Assembly (NCBI GenBank): GCA_011525625.1
Contig: WYAX01000024.1
Span: 62,001 to 126,000 of the forward strand
Reading direction: 5' to 3'
DNA: 64,000 nucleotides
DNA from: Nitrospira defluvii
GTDB lineage: Bacteria; Nitrospirota; Nitrospiria; Nitrospirales; Nitrospiraceae
Part shown: positions 26,804-35,891 of the stretch, one piece after another
Layout of the letters: every line of letters starts with the position of its first letter
Position numbering within the stretch: the stretch's first letter is position 1
The notes under the pieces: model-generated
Database searches by the model: none
What the model saw: the letters and a program-made list of their open reading frames with translations, nothing else
Told to the model about the DNA's origin: nothing
Program-made: the position numbers and the translations under genes

Positions 26804-28063
26804 ATGCGTTTTATCCATGCGGCCGATCTCCATATCGATAGTCCCCTGCGAGGCCTCGACCGGTACGATGGCGCGCCCGTTGCGCGGTTACGAACGGCGA
26901 CACGCAGCGCGTTCGAGCGCCTGGTGGATCGGGCGTTGGCGGAACGGGTGGATTTTGTCCTGTTCGCCGGGGACATCTACGACTGCGATTGGCAGGACTT
27001 TCACACTGGCCTCTTTTTTCGCGAGCAGCTGGTTCGGCTCGGGCGGGCGGGCATTCGGGTATTCATCGTCCAGGGTAATCACGATGCGCAAGGGGTGATC
27101 TCGAAGCAGTTGGTCCTGCCGCAGCATGTGACGGTTTTCTCCTCCCGCACCGCCCAGACGATTCGACTCGACGACCTTTCGGCGGCGATTCACGGCCGCA
27201 GCTTTCCGGAGCGGGCGGTCGATGAGGATCTCGTGCCGTCCTACCCCTCCCCCGTGCCGGGGTTCTTCAACATCGGCCTGTTGCACACGAGTCTGACCGG
27301 GCGCCTCGGGCACGATACCTATGCGCCGACGGATGTGCCGACGTTGATCGACAAGGGCTATGACTACTGGGCGCTCGGCCATGTTCATGCGCGCGAAGTG
27401 ATCGCTGAGCGCCCGCGCATCCTGTTCCCCGGCAACCTGCAGGGGCGCCATGCAAAGGAGACCGGGGCAAAAGGCTGTGAGCTGGTGACGGTGGAGGCGG
27501 GGCGCATCGAGAGCGAGTTTCTGGCGATGGATGTCGTGCGTTGGAGTCAGGTGGCTGTGCCGCTCGATGGGCTTCACCGGCTCGATGCGTTGGGCGAGGC
27601 CTTTCGGCGGGCGCTCGACCCGGTGCTTGCGGGCGCCGGAGATCGCTTGCACGCAGTGCGCGTGACCCTGACCGGGTCGACCGAGTTGCACCGGCTGGAG
27701 GCGGCACAGCCCGGCACGTTGGCCGCAGCCATGTACGGCGCGGCGCAGGATATCGGCGAGGCGGAGATTTGGATCGAGCAGGTGCGGGTGGAACTCGCCA
27801 CGCCGCTGGATCGCAACAGGGCCGCAGAGCGTCAGGATGCCGTGGGTGAGCTGGTCCGGCTCGTGGATTCGATTGCCTGGGACGAGGCGGAGTTGTTCCG
27901 GCTGGCGCAGGACGAACTCGGCGATCTGCTCGGTTCTGTCCCGCAGGAGGTGGCGGTCGGGGATGTGCCGAGGCTCGACGACCCGGTGGAATTGAGGTCC
28001 CTCCTGATGGATGCCGAGGCGACAGTCCTGGCGCGCCTGAGCGATTCCGGTGCGGATCGATGA
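26804..28063 (+). CDS. yhaO: YhaO-type metallophosphoesterase (SbcD-like)
   Basis: 419 residues. The phosphoesterase motifs are complete: HAADLHID, FAGDIYD, VQGNHD, and the later GHVHARE. This is the family of the DNA repair nuclease SbcD/Mre11. Its partner YhaN follows with an overlapping ATGA, so the two make an SbcCD-like nuclease complex that probably acts on DNA ends or hairpins. No ribosome site is obvious before the ATG; the neighbour upstream ends about 150 bases earlier behind a terminator. The C-terminal 150 residues are variable. Confidence 0.85.
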   Translation: MRFIHAADLHIDSPLRGLDRYDGAPVARLRTATRSAFERLVDRALAERVDFVLFAGDIYDCDWQDFHTGLFFREQLVRLGRAGIRVFIVQGNHDAQGVISKQLVLPQHVTVFSSRTAQTIRLDDLSAAIHGRSFPERAVDEDLVPSYPSPVPGFFNIGLLHTSLTGRLGHDTYAPTDVPTLIDKGYDYWALGHVHAREVIAERPRILFPGNLQGRHAKETGAKGCELVTVEAGRIESEFLAMDVVRWSQVAVPLDGLHRLDALGEAFRRALDPVLAGAGDRLHAVRVTLTGSTELHRLEAAQPGTLAAAMYGAAQDIGEAEIWIEQVRVELATPLDRNRAAERQDAVGELVRLVDSIAWDEAELFRLAQDELGDLLGSVPQEVAVGDVPRLDDPVELRSLLMDAEATVLARLSDSGADR

Positions 28064-31000
28064 AACTGCTCAAGCTTCTACTCCAGGCCTACGGCCCCTT
28101 CACTGCCAAGACCGTGGATTTTTCGACCGGTCCTGTGGATCTCCATCTGATTTACGGGCCCAACGAAGCAGGCAAGTCGTCGGCGTTACGCGCCATGATC
28201 GATCTGCGATTCGGGATCCCCCTGCGCAGCCCCGATGATTTCGTCCATGCGGCGGGCGACATGCGAATCGGCGGCATTTTTCTGACGCAGGCCGGTGAAC
28301 GAGTCGGGTTTGTGCGGCGCAAGGGCAAGGGGGCTACCCTCTCGCGGCTCAATGTCGAGACGGAACAGCCGGACGCGACCCTTCCCATGGCGGGCACGTA
28401 TGAACTTGAATTGACCGGCGGGATGAACCGGGGGGAATTCGAAGCCATGTTCGGCCTCAACCATGCCCGGTTACGCGAGGGCGGCCGGGTCCTGTCGCTC
28501 GGCGAGGGCGATGTGGGGACGGCTCTCTTCGAGGCCAGCGCGGGAACGGGCGGGATCGCGACGTTGCTCGCGACCTTGGAGAATGACGCGAAGGTCTTCT
28601 ATAACCCGCATGGTCGGGCGCAGAACGCGGTGATCAATGAGGCCCGTCGTCGGCTCGATGAGCAGCGGCAGATTTGGCGAGATGCGCAGACGAGGCCGGC
28701 GGAATGGCAGAGCTTGAATCGTGCGCATGAGGCAGCCGTCTCGGCCTTGGCAGAGGTCACTCGCACGCTGGAGACCTTGCGTCGTGAGGAGCATGAGCTG
28801 ACCGAGCTGCGCACGGTCGAGCCCCTGTTGCGAGAGCATGCGGCTGTCTCAGCTCTCCTGGCCTCGCTGACCGGAGTGCCCGATCTGTCCGAGCAGGCCA
28901 GGGAGGAACGGCTGGCGGCGGTACAGGCGCTGGATCATGCGCAACGAAGCCTCAGAGAGGCGGAGGCAGAAGAGGAACGGTGTGCGCTCGCGTTGAAAGC
29001 GTTGGTCGTGGAGCCGCTGCTGATTGAACATGCGGGGGCGATCGAACGGTTGGCAACGTCGGCGGCGGCAGCCGCGGGCCATCGGACCGAAGTGCAACAG
29101 AGTACCGCGGTGATCACTGCGCTGGAGACCGACCTTGCCCTGTCCGCTGCGCGCCTGGCCCCCGGGCATGAATTGCGGCACGTGCTGGAGGCCGTCCCTG
29201 CTGCCGCCGATCGGCTCGTCTTGGACGATCACCTGGCGCAGGTGAGTCGATTGAGCGACCGACTTGACGATTACCGCCGGCGTGCAGCCCGGCTTGACGA
29301 GGCGATGCAGGCGGATCGGGATGTCTCAGCACCCATGGATGATCCTGCTGCCGGATTGCGCCTCACGTCTGCCCTTCGGCAGGCCCAGTCGCTGGGTGAC
29401 GTGGTTCGGCGGTCCGTCGAGTTGGAACGGCAGCTCCGCGAACTTGAACCGACCCTGGAACAGGCGTTGTCCGATGTCGGCCTCCCGTCCGATCGGGCGT
29501 TGCGGTCCACACATCCGCTTCTGGATGCGCAGATTGCCCAGACCAGGAAAGACCTGGTCGACTTGGATGAACAGATGCGCACCTTGCTGGAGGAACGGCA
29601 ACGGTTGGCGCGCGACCTGGAAGGACAACAGGTGCGACTGAGGCAATTGGCCGCCGAGGGCGAGGTGGTGACGGCGGAGACGTTGCGTCAGGCCCGCGTC
29701 AGACGTGACGAAACCTGGGCCGGCATCCGGCGCGCCTACATCGATCTGGCGCAGGACCGGGATCAACTGGCGCTGGGATTCGATACGACCAGGATTGTCC
29801 CGGAGACCTTCGAGGCGACGGTAGGCGAGGCGGATCGGCAAGCGGATCTCTTGCGCGCCGATGCGAAACGTGCGGCCGGTCTCGAAGAATGTTCCGGGCG
29901 AATCGAGTTGATGGAACGACGCAGGGCGGACATCGATCATCAGATCGCCACGCTGACGAGGGGCCGTGAAGACATCCTGATTGCCTGGGCCGGACGGTTA
30001 CAAGACGCGGGGCTCCCGAACCTGGCTCCTGAGCCGTTACGGGAATGGCAGGGGCGTCGGCTCGACGCATTGCGTCTGGCTGAACGCGTCGCTGCCATTC
30101 GGGCTGATCGCGAGCGATTGCGCGAGGAGACAAACGAGGCGATCTCGCGACTCACGAGTGCGCTTGCTGAGCTACGGCATCCGGTCGGCGAGCTGACCGT
30201 ACATCATGAACAAGCGCTGCCGGCGCTGATCGAGGACGCCTTGCGGTGGGAGCGGCAGGCGGTGGAAGCGGATGCGGCCAGGAGTGCCAGGCATCAGGCG
30301 GCGGAGGCCAGCAGGGTCGAACGTGAAGAGGTGAACCGGGCGATTGCCGAGACGACGAGCAGGTTACAGTATCATCGAGCGGCCTTGCGGGAGTGGCATA
30401 CGCGGCTGTTTCTCTCGTCCGAGACGGTGCCGGATGCCGTCAAGGTGCGGCTCGATGAATTGGACAGCCTGGCGCGCCAGGCTGCGGCCTTGAGTGAGGC
30501 GCGCCAGCGGCAGGCACAGGCGCAGACCATTCTCGATGACCTGGTCGCGCAATCGCACCAGGTGGCGGCGTTGCTGGAGGAACCGGCGCCTGCGGCGGTC
30601 GACGATTTTACGGATCGTTTGCGCGTCAGGTTGATTGCGGCGCGAGCCGCAGAGCAGGAACGCGGGACCCTCATCCGTGATCGACGAAAAGCCGCCGATC
30701 AGCGACGGCGCGCGGCGTTGGAGCAAGCGGCACAGCAGGCGACGTTGGCGAGGCTCTGCGCCGCTGCCGGGGTGACAGGTATCGAATCGTTGCCGCAAGG
30801 CGAGGAGGCGGCGTTGCGCAAGCGTGAGGCGAGCCGGTCGCTGGCTCAAGTGCAGCAGCAACTGGCGGCGGCCGCGTCGCGTTCGGAGCAGGAATTGCGT
30901 CAGGCTCTGGCCGGTCGTGACGCGGTGACCATCGAGAGCGAGCGGGAGCAATGTCGTGCCGCCATCAAGACCAATGAGGAACTCCAATCGACGGCTCGCC

Positions 31001-31590
31001 GGACGGAGGAGCAGACTCGCCGGGCCTTGGAGGCCATCGATGCCTCCGATCGGGCCGCATTGGCGAGGGAAGCGATGGAAACCGCCGCGGCCCGGTATCG
31101 AGCAGCCTTGAGACCATGGGCCAGGCTGAAACTGGCGCGCGCCTTGCTCCAGGCAGCCTTGCGCCGTTTTCGAGAACGGGCGCAAGCCCCCATGATGGCC
31201 AACGCGTCCGCCTATTTTTCGTTGATCACGGGTGGGGACTATGAACGAGTCATCACCGATGAGAGCGGGGCCACACCGCTGTTGTGCGCGGTGCGGAGCG
31301 GCGGTTCCCGCGTCACGATCGATGACATGAGCGAGGGGACGGCGGACCAGCTGTATCTCGCCTTGAGACTGGCCGCGCTGGATCTCAGGCGGGCAGCGCA
31401 TCCCCCGATGCCGCTGGTCCTCGATGATGCCCTCATGACCTCGGATGACCGGCGGGCGGGGCAGATTCTGCGGGCCTTGAGTCGGTTCGCCGAAAACGGC
31501 CAGGTACTGGTCTTGACCCATCATCGTCACCTGCTGGATGTGGCGCGCGAAGCGATCGGGGAAGAGGCGTTTGTCGGGCATACGCTGTAA
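28060..31590 (+). CDS. yhaN: YhaN-type SbcC/Rad50-like ATPase
   Basis: 1176 residues. The Walker A motif GPNEAGKSSALRAM lies near residue 30, and the C-terminus carries a signature-like MSEGTADQLYLALRLAALD and Walker B PMPLVLDDALMTSDD, as in SMC/Rad50 proteins. The middle 800 residues are Arg/Glu/Leu/Ala-rich coiled coil without a CxxC zinc hook. It overlaps the metallophosphoesterase gene by four bases. Together they are the YhaO-YhaN pair of predicted DNA double-strand-break processing. Confidence 0.85.
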   Translation: MKLLKLLLQAYGPFTAKTVDFSTGPVDLHLIYGPNEAGKSSALRAMIDLRFGIPLRSPDDFVHAAGDMRIGGIFLTQAGERVGFVRRKGKGATLSRLNVETEQPDATLPMAGTYELELTGGMNRGEFEAMFGLNHARLREGGRVLSLGEGDVGTALFEASAGTGGIATLLATLENDAKVFYNPHGRAQNAVINEARRRLDEQRQIWRDAQTRPAEWQSLNRAHEAAVSALAEVTRTLETLRREEHELTELRTVEPLLREHAAVSALLASLTGVPDLSEQAREERLAAVQALDHAQRSLREAEAEEERCALALKALVVEPLLIEHAGAIERLATSAAAAAGHRTEVQQSTAVITALETDLALSAARLAPGHELRHVLEAVPAAADRLVLDDHLAQVSRLSDRLDDYRRRAARLDEAMQADRDVSAPMDDPAAGLRLTSALRQAQSLGDVVRRSVELERQLRELEPTLEQALSDVGLPSDRALRSTHPLLDAQIAQTRKDLVDLDEQMRTLLEERQRLARDLEGQQVRLRQLAAEGEVVTAETLRQARVRRDETWAGIRRAYIDLAQDRDQLALGFDTTRIVPETFEATVGEADRQADLLRADAKRAAGLEECSGRIELMERRRADIDHQIATLTRGREDILIAWAGRLQDAGLPNLAPEPLREWQGRRLDALRLAERVAAIRADRERLREETNEAISRLTSALAELRHPVGELTVHHEQALPALIEDALRWERQAVEADAARSARHQAAEASRVEREEVNRAIAETTSRLQYHRAALREWHTRLFLSSETVPDAVKVRLDELDSLARQAAALSEARQRQAQAQTILDDLVAQSHQVAALLEEPAPAAVDDFTDRLRVRLIAARAAEQERGTLIRDRRKAADQRRRAALEQAAQQATLARLCAAAGVTGIESLPQGEEAALRKREASRSLAQVQQQLAAAASRSEQELRQALAGRDAVTIESEREQCRAAIKTNEELQSTARRTEEQTRRALEAIDASDRAALAREAMETAAARYRAALRPWARLKLARALLQAALRRFRERAQAPMMANASAYFSLITGGDYERVITDESGATPLLCAVRSGGSRVTIDDMSEGTADQLYLALRLAALDLRRAAHPPMPLVLDDALMTSDDRRAGQILRALSRFAENGQVLVLTHHRHLLDVAREAIGEEAFVGHTL

Positions 31591-31670
31591 CCGCGAATCG
31601 GCGGCGGGTGAGCCGAGTGGGCGCTCGGGCCGGCGCGCGAGCGATCGTGAAAGGCGAAGGAGGAGTGAGT

Positions 31671-32390
31671 ATGCAACGGCTGAAGGACAAAATCGCGATC
31701 GTGACCGGAAGCAGCAGCGGCATCGGCAAGGCGATTGCCTTATGCTTCGCGCAAGAAGGAGCTACGGTTGTGGTGGCGGCGCGTCGGCTTCGTAAGTGCG
31801 AGGAGACCGTCGGGCAGATAGAAGCGGCCGGCGGGAGGGCGGTGGCGCTGCAAACCGATGTGGCCGTGGAATCACAGGTCGAGGAGCTCATTGCAGAGAC
31901 CGTTCGTCGCTACCGGCGGGTGGATATCCTCGTGAACAATGCCGGAGTGTTCGGCGGTAGGCGGATTGTGGACACCACCACCGACGAGTTCGATGAGGTG
32001 ATGCGGACCAACGTGCGCGGCACCTTCTTTTGCTGCCGTGCGGGATTCGCTCAGATGAAACAGCAGGGCGGCGGAGCGATCATCAATATGTCGAGCGTGG
32101 CGGGCGTGCAGGCCTGGAGCGGCACGGGGACGTACAGCGCCTCTAAACATGCGATCATGGCCCTGACGAAGTCGCTGGCGGACGAAGGCCGTGAGCATCG
32201 CATCAAGGTGAGCGCCATTTGTCCGGGGGGCGTGGCGGATGAATTGGTAGAGGCAACGAAGGAAGCACGGGCAGGGAGCGACCACATCGATCCCTTCGAC
32301 ATCGCCGAAACAGCCCTCTACCTAGCCTGTCTTGGGCCGCAGGCGGTCGTGCACCAGATTGTGGTGGATCGGGTGGGGGCCGATTGGTAG
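31671..32390 (+). CDS. Short-chain dehydrogenase/reductase
   Basis: 239 residues. The cofactor motif TGSSSGIGKAIA, the NNAG motif (LVNNAGVFGG), the catalytic Ser (INMSSVAGV) and YSASKHAI form a complete classical SDR, which oxidises or reduces alcohols/ketones with NAD(P). The substrate cannot be deduced. The ATG follows AAGGAGGAGTGAGT; the longer frame from 31608 is rejected. It is not obviously in an operon with the gene before it (80-base gap). Confidence 0.88.
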   Translation: MQRLKDKIAIVTGSSSGIGKAIALCFAQEGATVVVAARRLRKCEETVGQIEAAGGRAVALQTDVAVESQVEELIAETVRRYRRVDILVNNAGVFGGRRIVDTTTDEFDEVMRTNVRGTFFCCRAGFAQMKQQGGGAIINMSSVAGVQAWSGTGTYSASKHAIMALTKSLADEGREHRIKVSAICPGGVADELVEATKEARAGSDHIDPFDIAETALYLACLGPQAVVHQIVVDRVGADW

Positions 32391-32487
32391 GAGGCTCTTC
32401 AAGCGGTCCGCGTCACACGTGCCTCGCGTGGCGTTCTTCTGCAGACGAGCGACGTTCCACGAACGACGGACGACGAGGAGCGAGTCG

Positions 32488-33105
32488 TTACACCACCTTG
32501 GCGACCGAGTGCAGCGGTTTCTGTTTGTGGAACAGCAGCGGCGGGCCGAGCGGCAGTAGGGCCCGGCCGGTAAAGGCCAGCGTCAGGCTGCCGACGGCAT
32601 GGTAGAACGCCATCAACCCCACGACGATATGCCCCCATCCCGGCAGGAGCTCGCTGATGAAATCAAGCCGGGCGAATACGGTGGCAAGAAACGTGAGGGT
32701 GATGACGACGTGGAGGGCGCTGAGCGTGAGGTTGCGGTAAGCCGTGAGAAAGATCATCACGCCGGAGAAGACGGCATAGACCAGATTGATCGGGGCATAG
32801 AGCACGGCATCGAAGTGAAACGTGCCACTGGCGCTCACGAGTTTGACGGTGCAGAGCGTGATCCAGAGAAATCCGTACATCGTCAACGCGGTGCCGCCCA
32901 ATTGTTCGTTGTAGCGAATGTCGGTAATGCCGGCTAAGACTTGCACCACGCCGCCGAAAATCAAGGCGATGACCAGCGCGCCGACCATGTTCTTTTGTTG
33001 AATCCATCCTAACTGCGCCACCCCGAGCGTGAGCGCGCCTACGGCGAGACCGAACAGGCCGATCGCCAGCACGTCGATGCGTCGAGTTTGATTTTCTTCG
33101 TTCAT
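32488..33105 (-). CDS. GPR1/FUN34/YaaH-family acetate-uptake-like membrane protein
   Basis: 205 residues with six hydrophobic segments. The pattern of the family (hydrophobic helix with GLAVGALTLG, then IALIFGGVVQVLAGI, GFLWITLCTVKL and a C-terminal cytosolic tail) is the AceP/YaaH succinate-acetate channel type. The canonical NPAPLGL signature of characterised members is not seen near the start. The start is at MNEENQ, with AGAGGG seven bases upstream; an ATG two codons earlier is equally possible. Confidence 0.75.
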   Translation of the reverse strand: MNEENQTRRIDVLAIGLFGLAVGALTLGVAQLGWIQQKNMVGALVIALIFGGVVQVLAGITDIRYNEQLGGTALTMYGFLWITLCTVKLVSASGTFHFDAVLYAPINLVYAVFSGVMIFLTAYRNLTLSALHVVITLTFLATVFARLDFISELLPGWGHIVVGLMAFYHAVGSLTLAFTGRALLPLGPPLLFHKQKPLHSVAKVV

Positions 33106-33240
33106 GTCCATGCCCTCTGTTGGCGATCCGTAGGCCCGTGGATCCGTAGGTTGCTGCCGAGTCGGCGAACGCAGCATGCAAGAGCGGCGACGAAAAAACA
33201 AGGGGGGAACAGGGTGATGCCGGTGGGGACGGTGGTGGGT

Positions 33241-33618
33241 TCAGCGCTTGTCCGACGGCGGGGGCGAGTCCTGTATGGAACGGGTTGAAGCTAGAACGGC
33301 CCGCAACCGCTGGGCTTGAAGGGGCTGGATCGCCAGAAAGTGCACGCCGCAGTTGGTCCCGCGAGACCAACGGACGGCGGCAAGATCGACCAGAATGGGC
33401 AACTCATCGGCGGAGGTAATCAGCCTGAGGGAGAGATAGGTGTTGACGGGCAGTTCTTGTTGAGTCTCGATCCGGCAGCCTTCCGCCGAGAGATCCAGTA
33501 GTCGACCCTCGCCGGCGGGAATTGAGCTGGCAGAAAGAGACACTCGATAATGAACCATCATAGGCATGGAGATGTCTGTATCCTTGCTCGTCTCGTTGAC
33601 TGGGTTGCACCGTGACAC
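33241..33618 (-). CDS. PilZ-domain protein
   Basis: 125 residues. LLDLSAEGCRIET is the D-x-S-x-x-G motif of PilZ, a cyclic-di-GMP binding domain. The arginine motif that normally precedes it is weak here (HYRVSLSAS). The GTG start is chosen because GGAG is seven bases upstream. The protein is a probable effector of motility or polysaccharide control. It stands alone on the minus strand. Confidence 0.75.
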   Translation of the reverse strand: MSRCNPVNETSKDTDISMPMMVHYRVSLSASSIPAGEGRLLDLSAEGCRIETQQELPVNTYLSLRLITSADELPILVDLAAVRWSRGTNCGVHFLAIQPLQAQRLRAVLASTRSIQDSPPPSDKR

Positions 33619-34141
33619 CTCATACTCCGCGACAACCGCACGAATCGCGCGGAATCTGCACCGGCAGCGGAGACTTGTCTCGTGACGCCGTCGTGAAAGA
33701 CAAGGCGCCTGTGCGGGCGGTGCTTGTTCCAGCAGAATAACATACCACGCGGGCCTTTATGGGTGCGATCAGGATAATGTCCCCGACCATTCGGCGTTGG
33801 GGAAATCCCTAGGTTGCAGCCTTCCGGATGACCTAAGGGCATCTGCGGTGGTGTGGAGTAACCCTCGCTGGATCACCCTCTACAGGACAGAGGATACCTG
33901 CGGAGCGTCGCTCCCTCTCCGAGGGCGATCCTGCCGACCTGCTCGTGGGGTCAGGGTTCCACCGCTTGACTACGCTGCGGGTCAGGCAGAAGCTAAGAGA
34001 ACCCCTGGAGGTCACCATGAAGCCGGGGTTTCCCCTTTCCTCACGCCTCGTGATGTCCTCCACCCGGGTCAGGTAAGGGCGCTCTCCACGCCGGATGCCG
34101 GAGGGCGCCGTTGTTTCACCGGTCCACAGGGAGGTGTAGTG
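33619..34141. other. Long leader/intergenic region before a small secreted protein
   Basis: 523 bases without a convincing gene. There are several inverted repeats, such as GAACCCC (about 33990) with GGGGTTTCCCC (about 34026), suggesting a structured 5' leader of the gene at 34142. A stretch GAGGATACCTGC recalls the B12 box, but the other cobalamin-riboswitch elements are missing, so no riboswitch is called. Nothing else is recognised. Confidence 0.3.
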
Positions 34142-34507
34142 ATGAAAGCCTCAGTTCTCATATATGCAGCAGCGTTGAGTCTGGTTCTGGCCGCAGCGCC
34201 CGTGTTTGCGAATCCGGCGATGTTGCCGCAACATCCGGGTTATCCGATGGGAAAGGCCATCGATCCGGTCAATGGCCAGCCACTCGCCAACGATCCAGGC
34301 CGTGCCAATGCGAGCGGGGAGTCGGCGTTGGTCGGGGCCGCCGCCTTCGATGAACGGCACGTATCGCAAAAACTGTCGAGCAACGACCAAAACCTCCGGG
34401 TGTTGGAGAAACCGGGCGCCGGCTTGTTGCCGAAAGTGCAGGGGCCGAACATCGTCATCGATCCTCCTGTGAAGGAGGCGACCAAGGTGCAGGCCTCGCC
34501 TCAATAG
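34142..34507 (+). CDS. Small secreted hypothetical protein
   Basis: 121 residues. MKASVLIYAAALSLVLAAAPVFANP is a clear signal peptide. The mature part is proline/glycine-rich (MLPQHPGYPMGKAIDPVNG) with a central helix (SALVGAAAFDERHVSQKLSS). GGAGGTG is well placed before the ATG. No cysteine, lipobox or known domain is present. The gene is preceded by a 500-base structured region. Confidence 0.65.
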   Translation: MKASVLIYAAALSLVLAAAPVFANPAMLPQHPGYPMGKAIDPVNGQPLANDPGRANASGESALVGAAAFDERHVSQKLSSNDQNLRVLEKPGAGLLPKVQGPNIVIDPPVKEATKVQASPQ

Positions 34508-34661
34508 CGGCGTCGATCCGTTCGAACGGCCGCCAGGTGCCGCAAGGTATGGCCCGTGACTTTCGGCGAAATCCATGCCTTGCGGTGTCCTGCGCCTCCT
34601 GTCCGGCGTTTGATTTTCAGTCCCCTGCCTCTTAGAATGCCGCCACCCATCACGAACCGGT

Positions 34662-35390
34662 ATGCCTACAAACACTCGCGCGACTACAGCCGCCTCGAGG
34701 CGCAAGAAGCGACCGTCGAAATCTTCCGTTTCGCTCCCTCCTGGGCAGAAGCGGCGATTTCAGAACCGGTTGTTGAAATGGTACAAGGAGCATGGCCGCG
34801 ACCTTCCTTGGCGGAGAACCTCCGACCCCTACCATATTTTAGTCTCGGAGGTGATGCTTCAGCAGACGCAGGTGGATCGCGTCATTCCCAAGTACCATGA
34901 GTTTCTGGAACGGTACCCGTCCTTCACGGAGCTGGCCGACGCGCCGGTAGCCGAGGTGAAGCAGACCTGGTATCCGTTAGGCTACAACATTCGTCCCGAA
35001 CGGCTGCACAGCATCGCCCGTGAAACGGTGGCCCGCTACGGGGGACAGTTGCCGAGCGATGCGGAGGAGCTGTTGTCGTTCAAGGGCATCGGCCGGTATA
35101 CGGCCGGCGCGATCCGGTCGTTTGCGTTCAACGAGGATGCGCCGATTCTCGATACCAACGTGATTCGCGTCTTGCACCGTGTGTTCATTGCGGAGGGAGA
35201 CCCGAAAGGTCAGAAATCGGCGCTCTGGGAACTCTCCGAGGCGCTGATACCTCGTGGCAAGGGATATGACTTCAATCAAGCGATCATGGATTTCGGCGCG
35301 ACGGTCTGTACCGCCCGTAATCCCTATTGCTTGCTCTGCCCCATGAAGTCGTTCTGCAAGACCTATCCCTTCGACGGAAAGAAGTCATGA
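34662..35390 (+). CDS. mutY: MutY-like adenine glycosylase, catalytic domain only
   Basis: 242 residues. Catalytic Glu in LVSEVMLQQTQV, the helix-hairpin-helix GIGRYTAGAI with Asp in ILDTNVIRVL, and the [4Fe-4S] motif C-x6-C-x2-C-x5-C (CTARNPYCLLCPMKSFC) are intact, so it should excise adenine opposite 8-oxoguanine. MutY proteins usually carry a C-terminal NUDIX-like recognition domain; it is missing here, but a separate NUDIX protein follows. The N-terminal 25 residues are basic and disordered. It starts a run of three repair genes with a 99-base gap to the second. Confidence 0.88.
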   Translation: MPTNTRATTAASRRKKRPSKSSVSLPPGQKRRFQNRLLKWYKEHGRDLPWRRTSDPYHILVSEVMLQQTQVDRVIPKYHEFLERYPSFTELADAPVAEVKQTWYPLGYNIRPERLHSIARETVARYGGQLPSDAEELLSFKGIGRYTAGAIRSFAFNEDAPILDTNVIRVLHRVFIAEGDPKGQKSALWELSEALIPRGKGYDFNQAIMDFGATVCTARNPYCLLCPMKSFCKTYPFDGKKS

Positions 35391-35489
35391 GGGAGCTGTG
35401 TCCTGCTCAATGGTTGATTCCCAAGGCTCTAGGGCAGCCTGCCTTGACCCTTGAAGATTGTTGATCACACAGCATCAGAGCACTACGCC

Positions 35490-35891
35490 ATGGAAGTCAT
35501 CGAGGTCGCAGCAGGGATCATCGCACATGAAGGACGCTACCTGATCGCGCGCCGAAAGGCGGGAGCGCATCTTGGCGGGTTCTGGGAATTTCCCGGCGGG
35601 AAACGAGAGGCCGGTGAAACCCTGGAGGAATGTCTGCATCGTGAACTCCGGGAGGAGCTGAACATTCGCATCGGGAGGCCGACTCCTTTCCAAATCGTCA
35701 GACACGAGTATCCTGAGAAGGTGGTGGAACTGCATTTTTTTTGCTGTCGGATCGAAACCGGGACTGCGGAGGCCCTGGACTGTGCGGAAGTTCGATGGGT
35801 CTCTCCCGATGAAATGGCGGCGTTGGAGTTTCCTCCGGCCGATCGGCCGGTGATCGCCGCGCTTCGCGAGGAGAAGGTGTCACCCCGATGA
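35490..35891 (+). CDS. mutT: MutT-like NUDIX hydrolase
   Basis: 133 residues. The NUDIX box is complete (GGKREAGETLEECLHRELREEL), preceded by FWEFPG, and the context next to mutY points to 8-oxo-dGTP hydrolysis, keeping oxidised guanine out of DNA. It could also complement the missing C-terminal domain of the neighbouring glycosylase. I use the ATG at 35490; the frame extends to a TTG at 35451. It overlaps the exonuclease gene by four bases. Confidence 0.88.
   Translation: MEVIEVAAGIIAHEGRYLIARRKAGAHLGGFWEFPGGKREAGETLEECLHRELREELNIRIGRPTPFQIVRHEYPEKVVELHFFCCRIETGTAEALDCAEVRWVSPDEMAALEFPPADRPVIAALREEKVSPR

Noticed and set aside
33840..33900. Possible cobalamin riboswitch (GAGGATACCTGC resembles the B12 box)
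   Set aside because: The other conserved blocks of the cobalamin riboswitch were not found, and the downstream gene has no link to B12.
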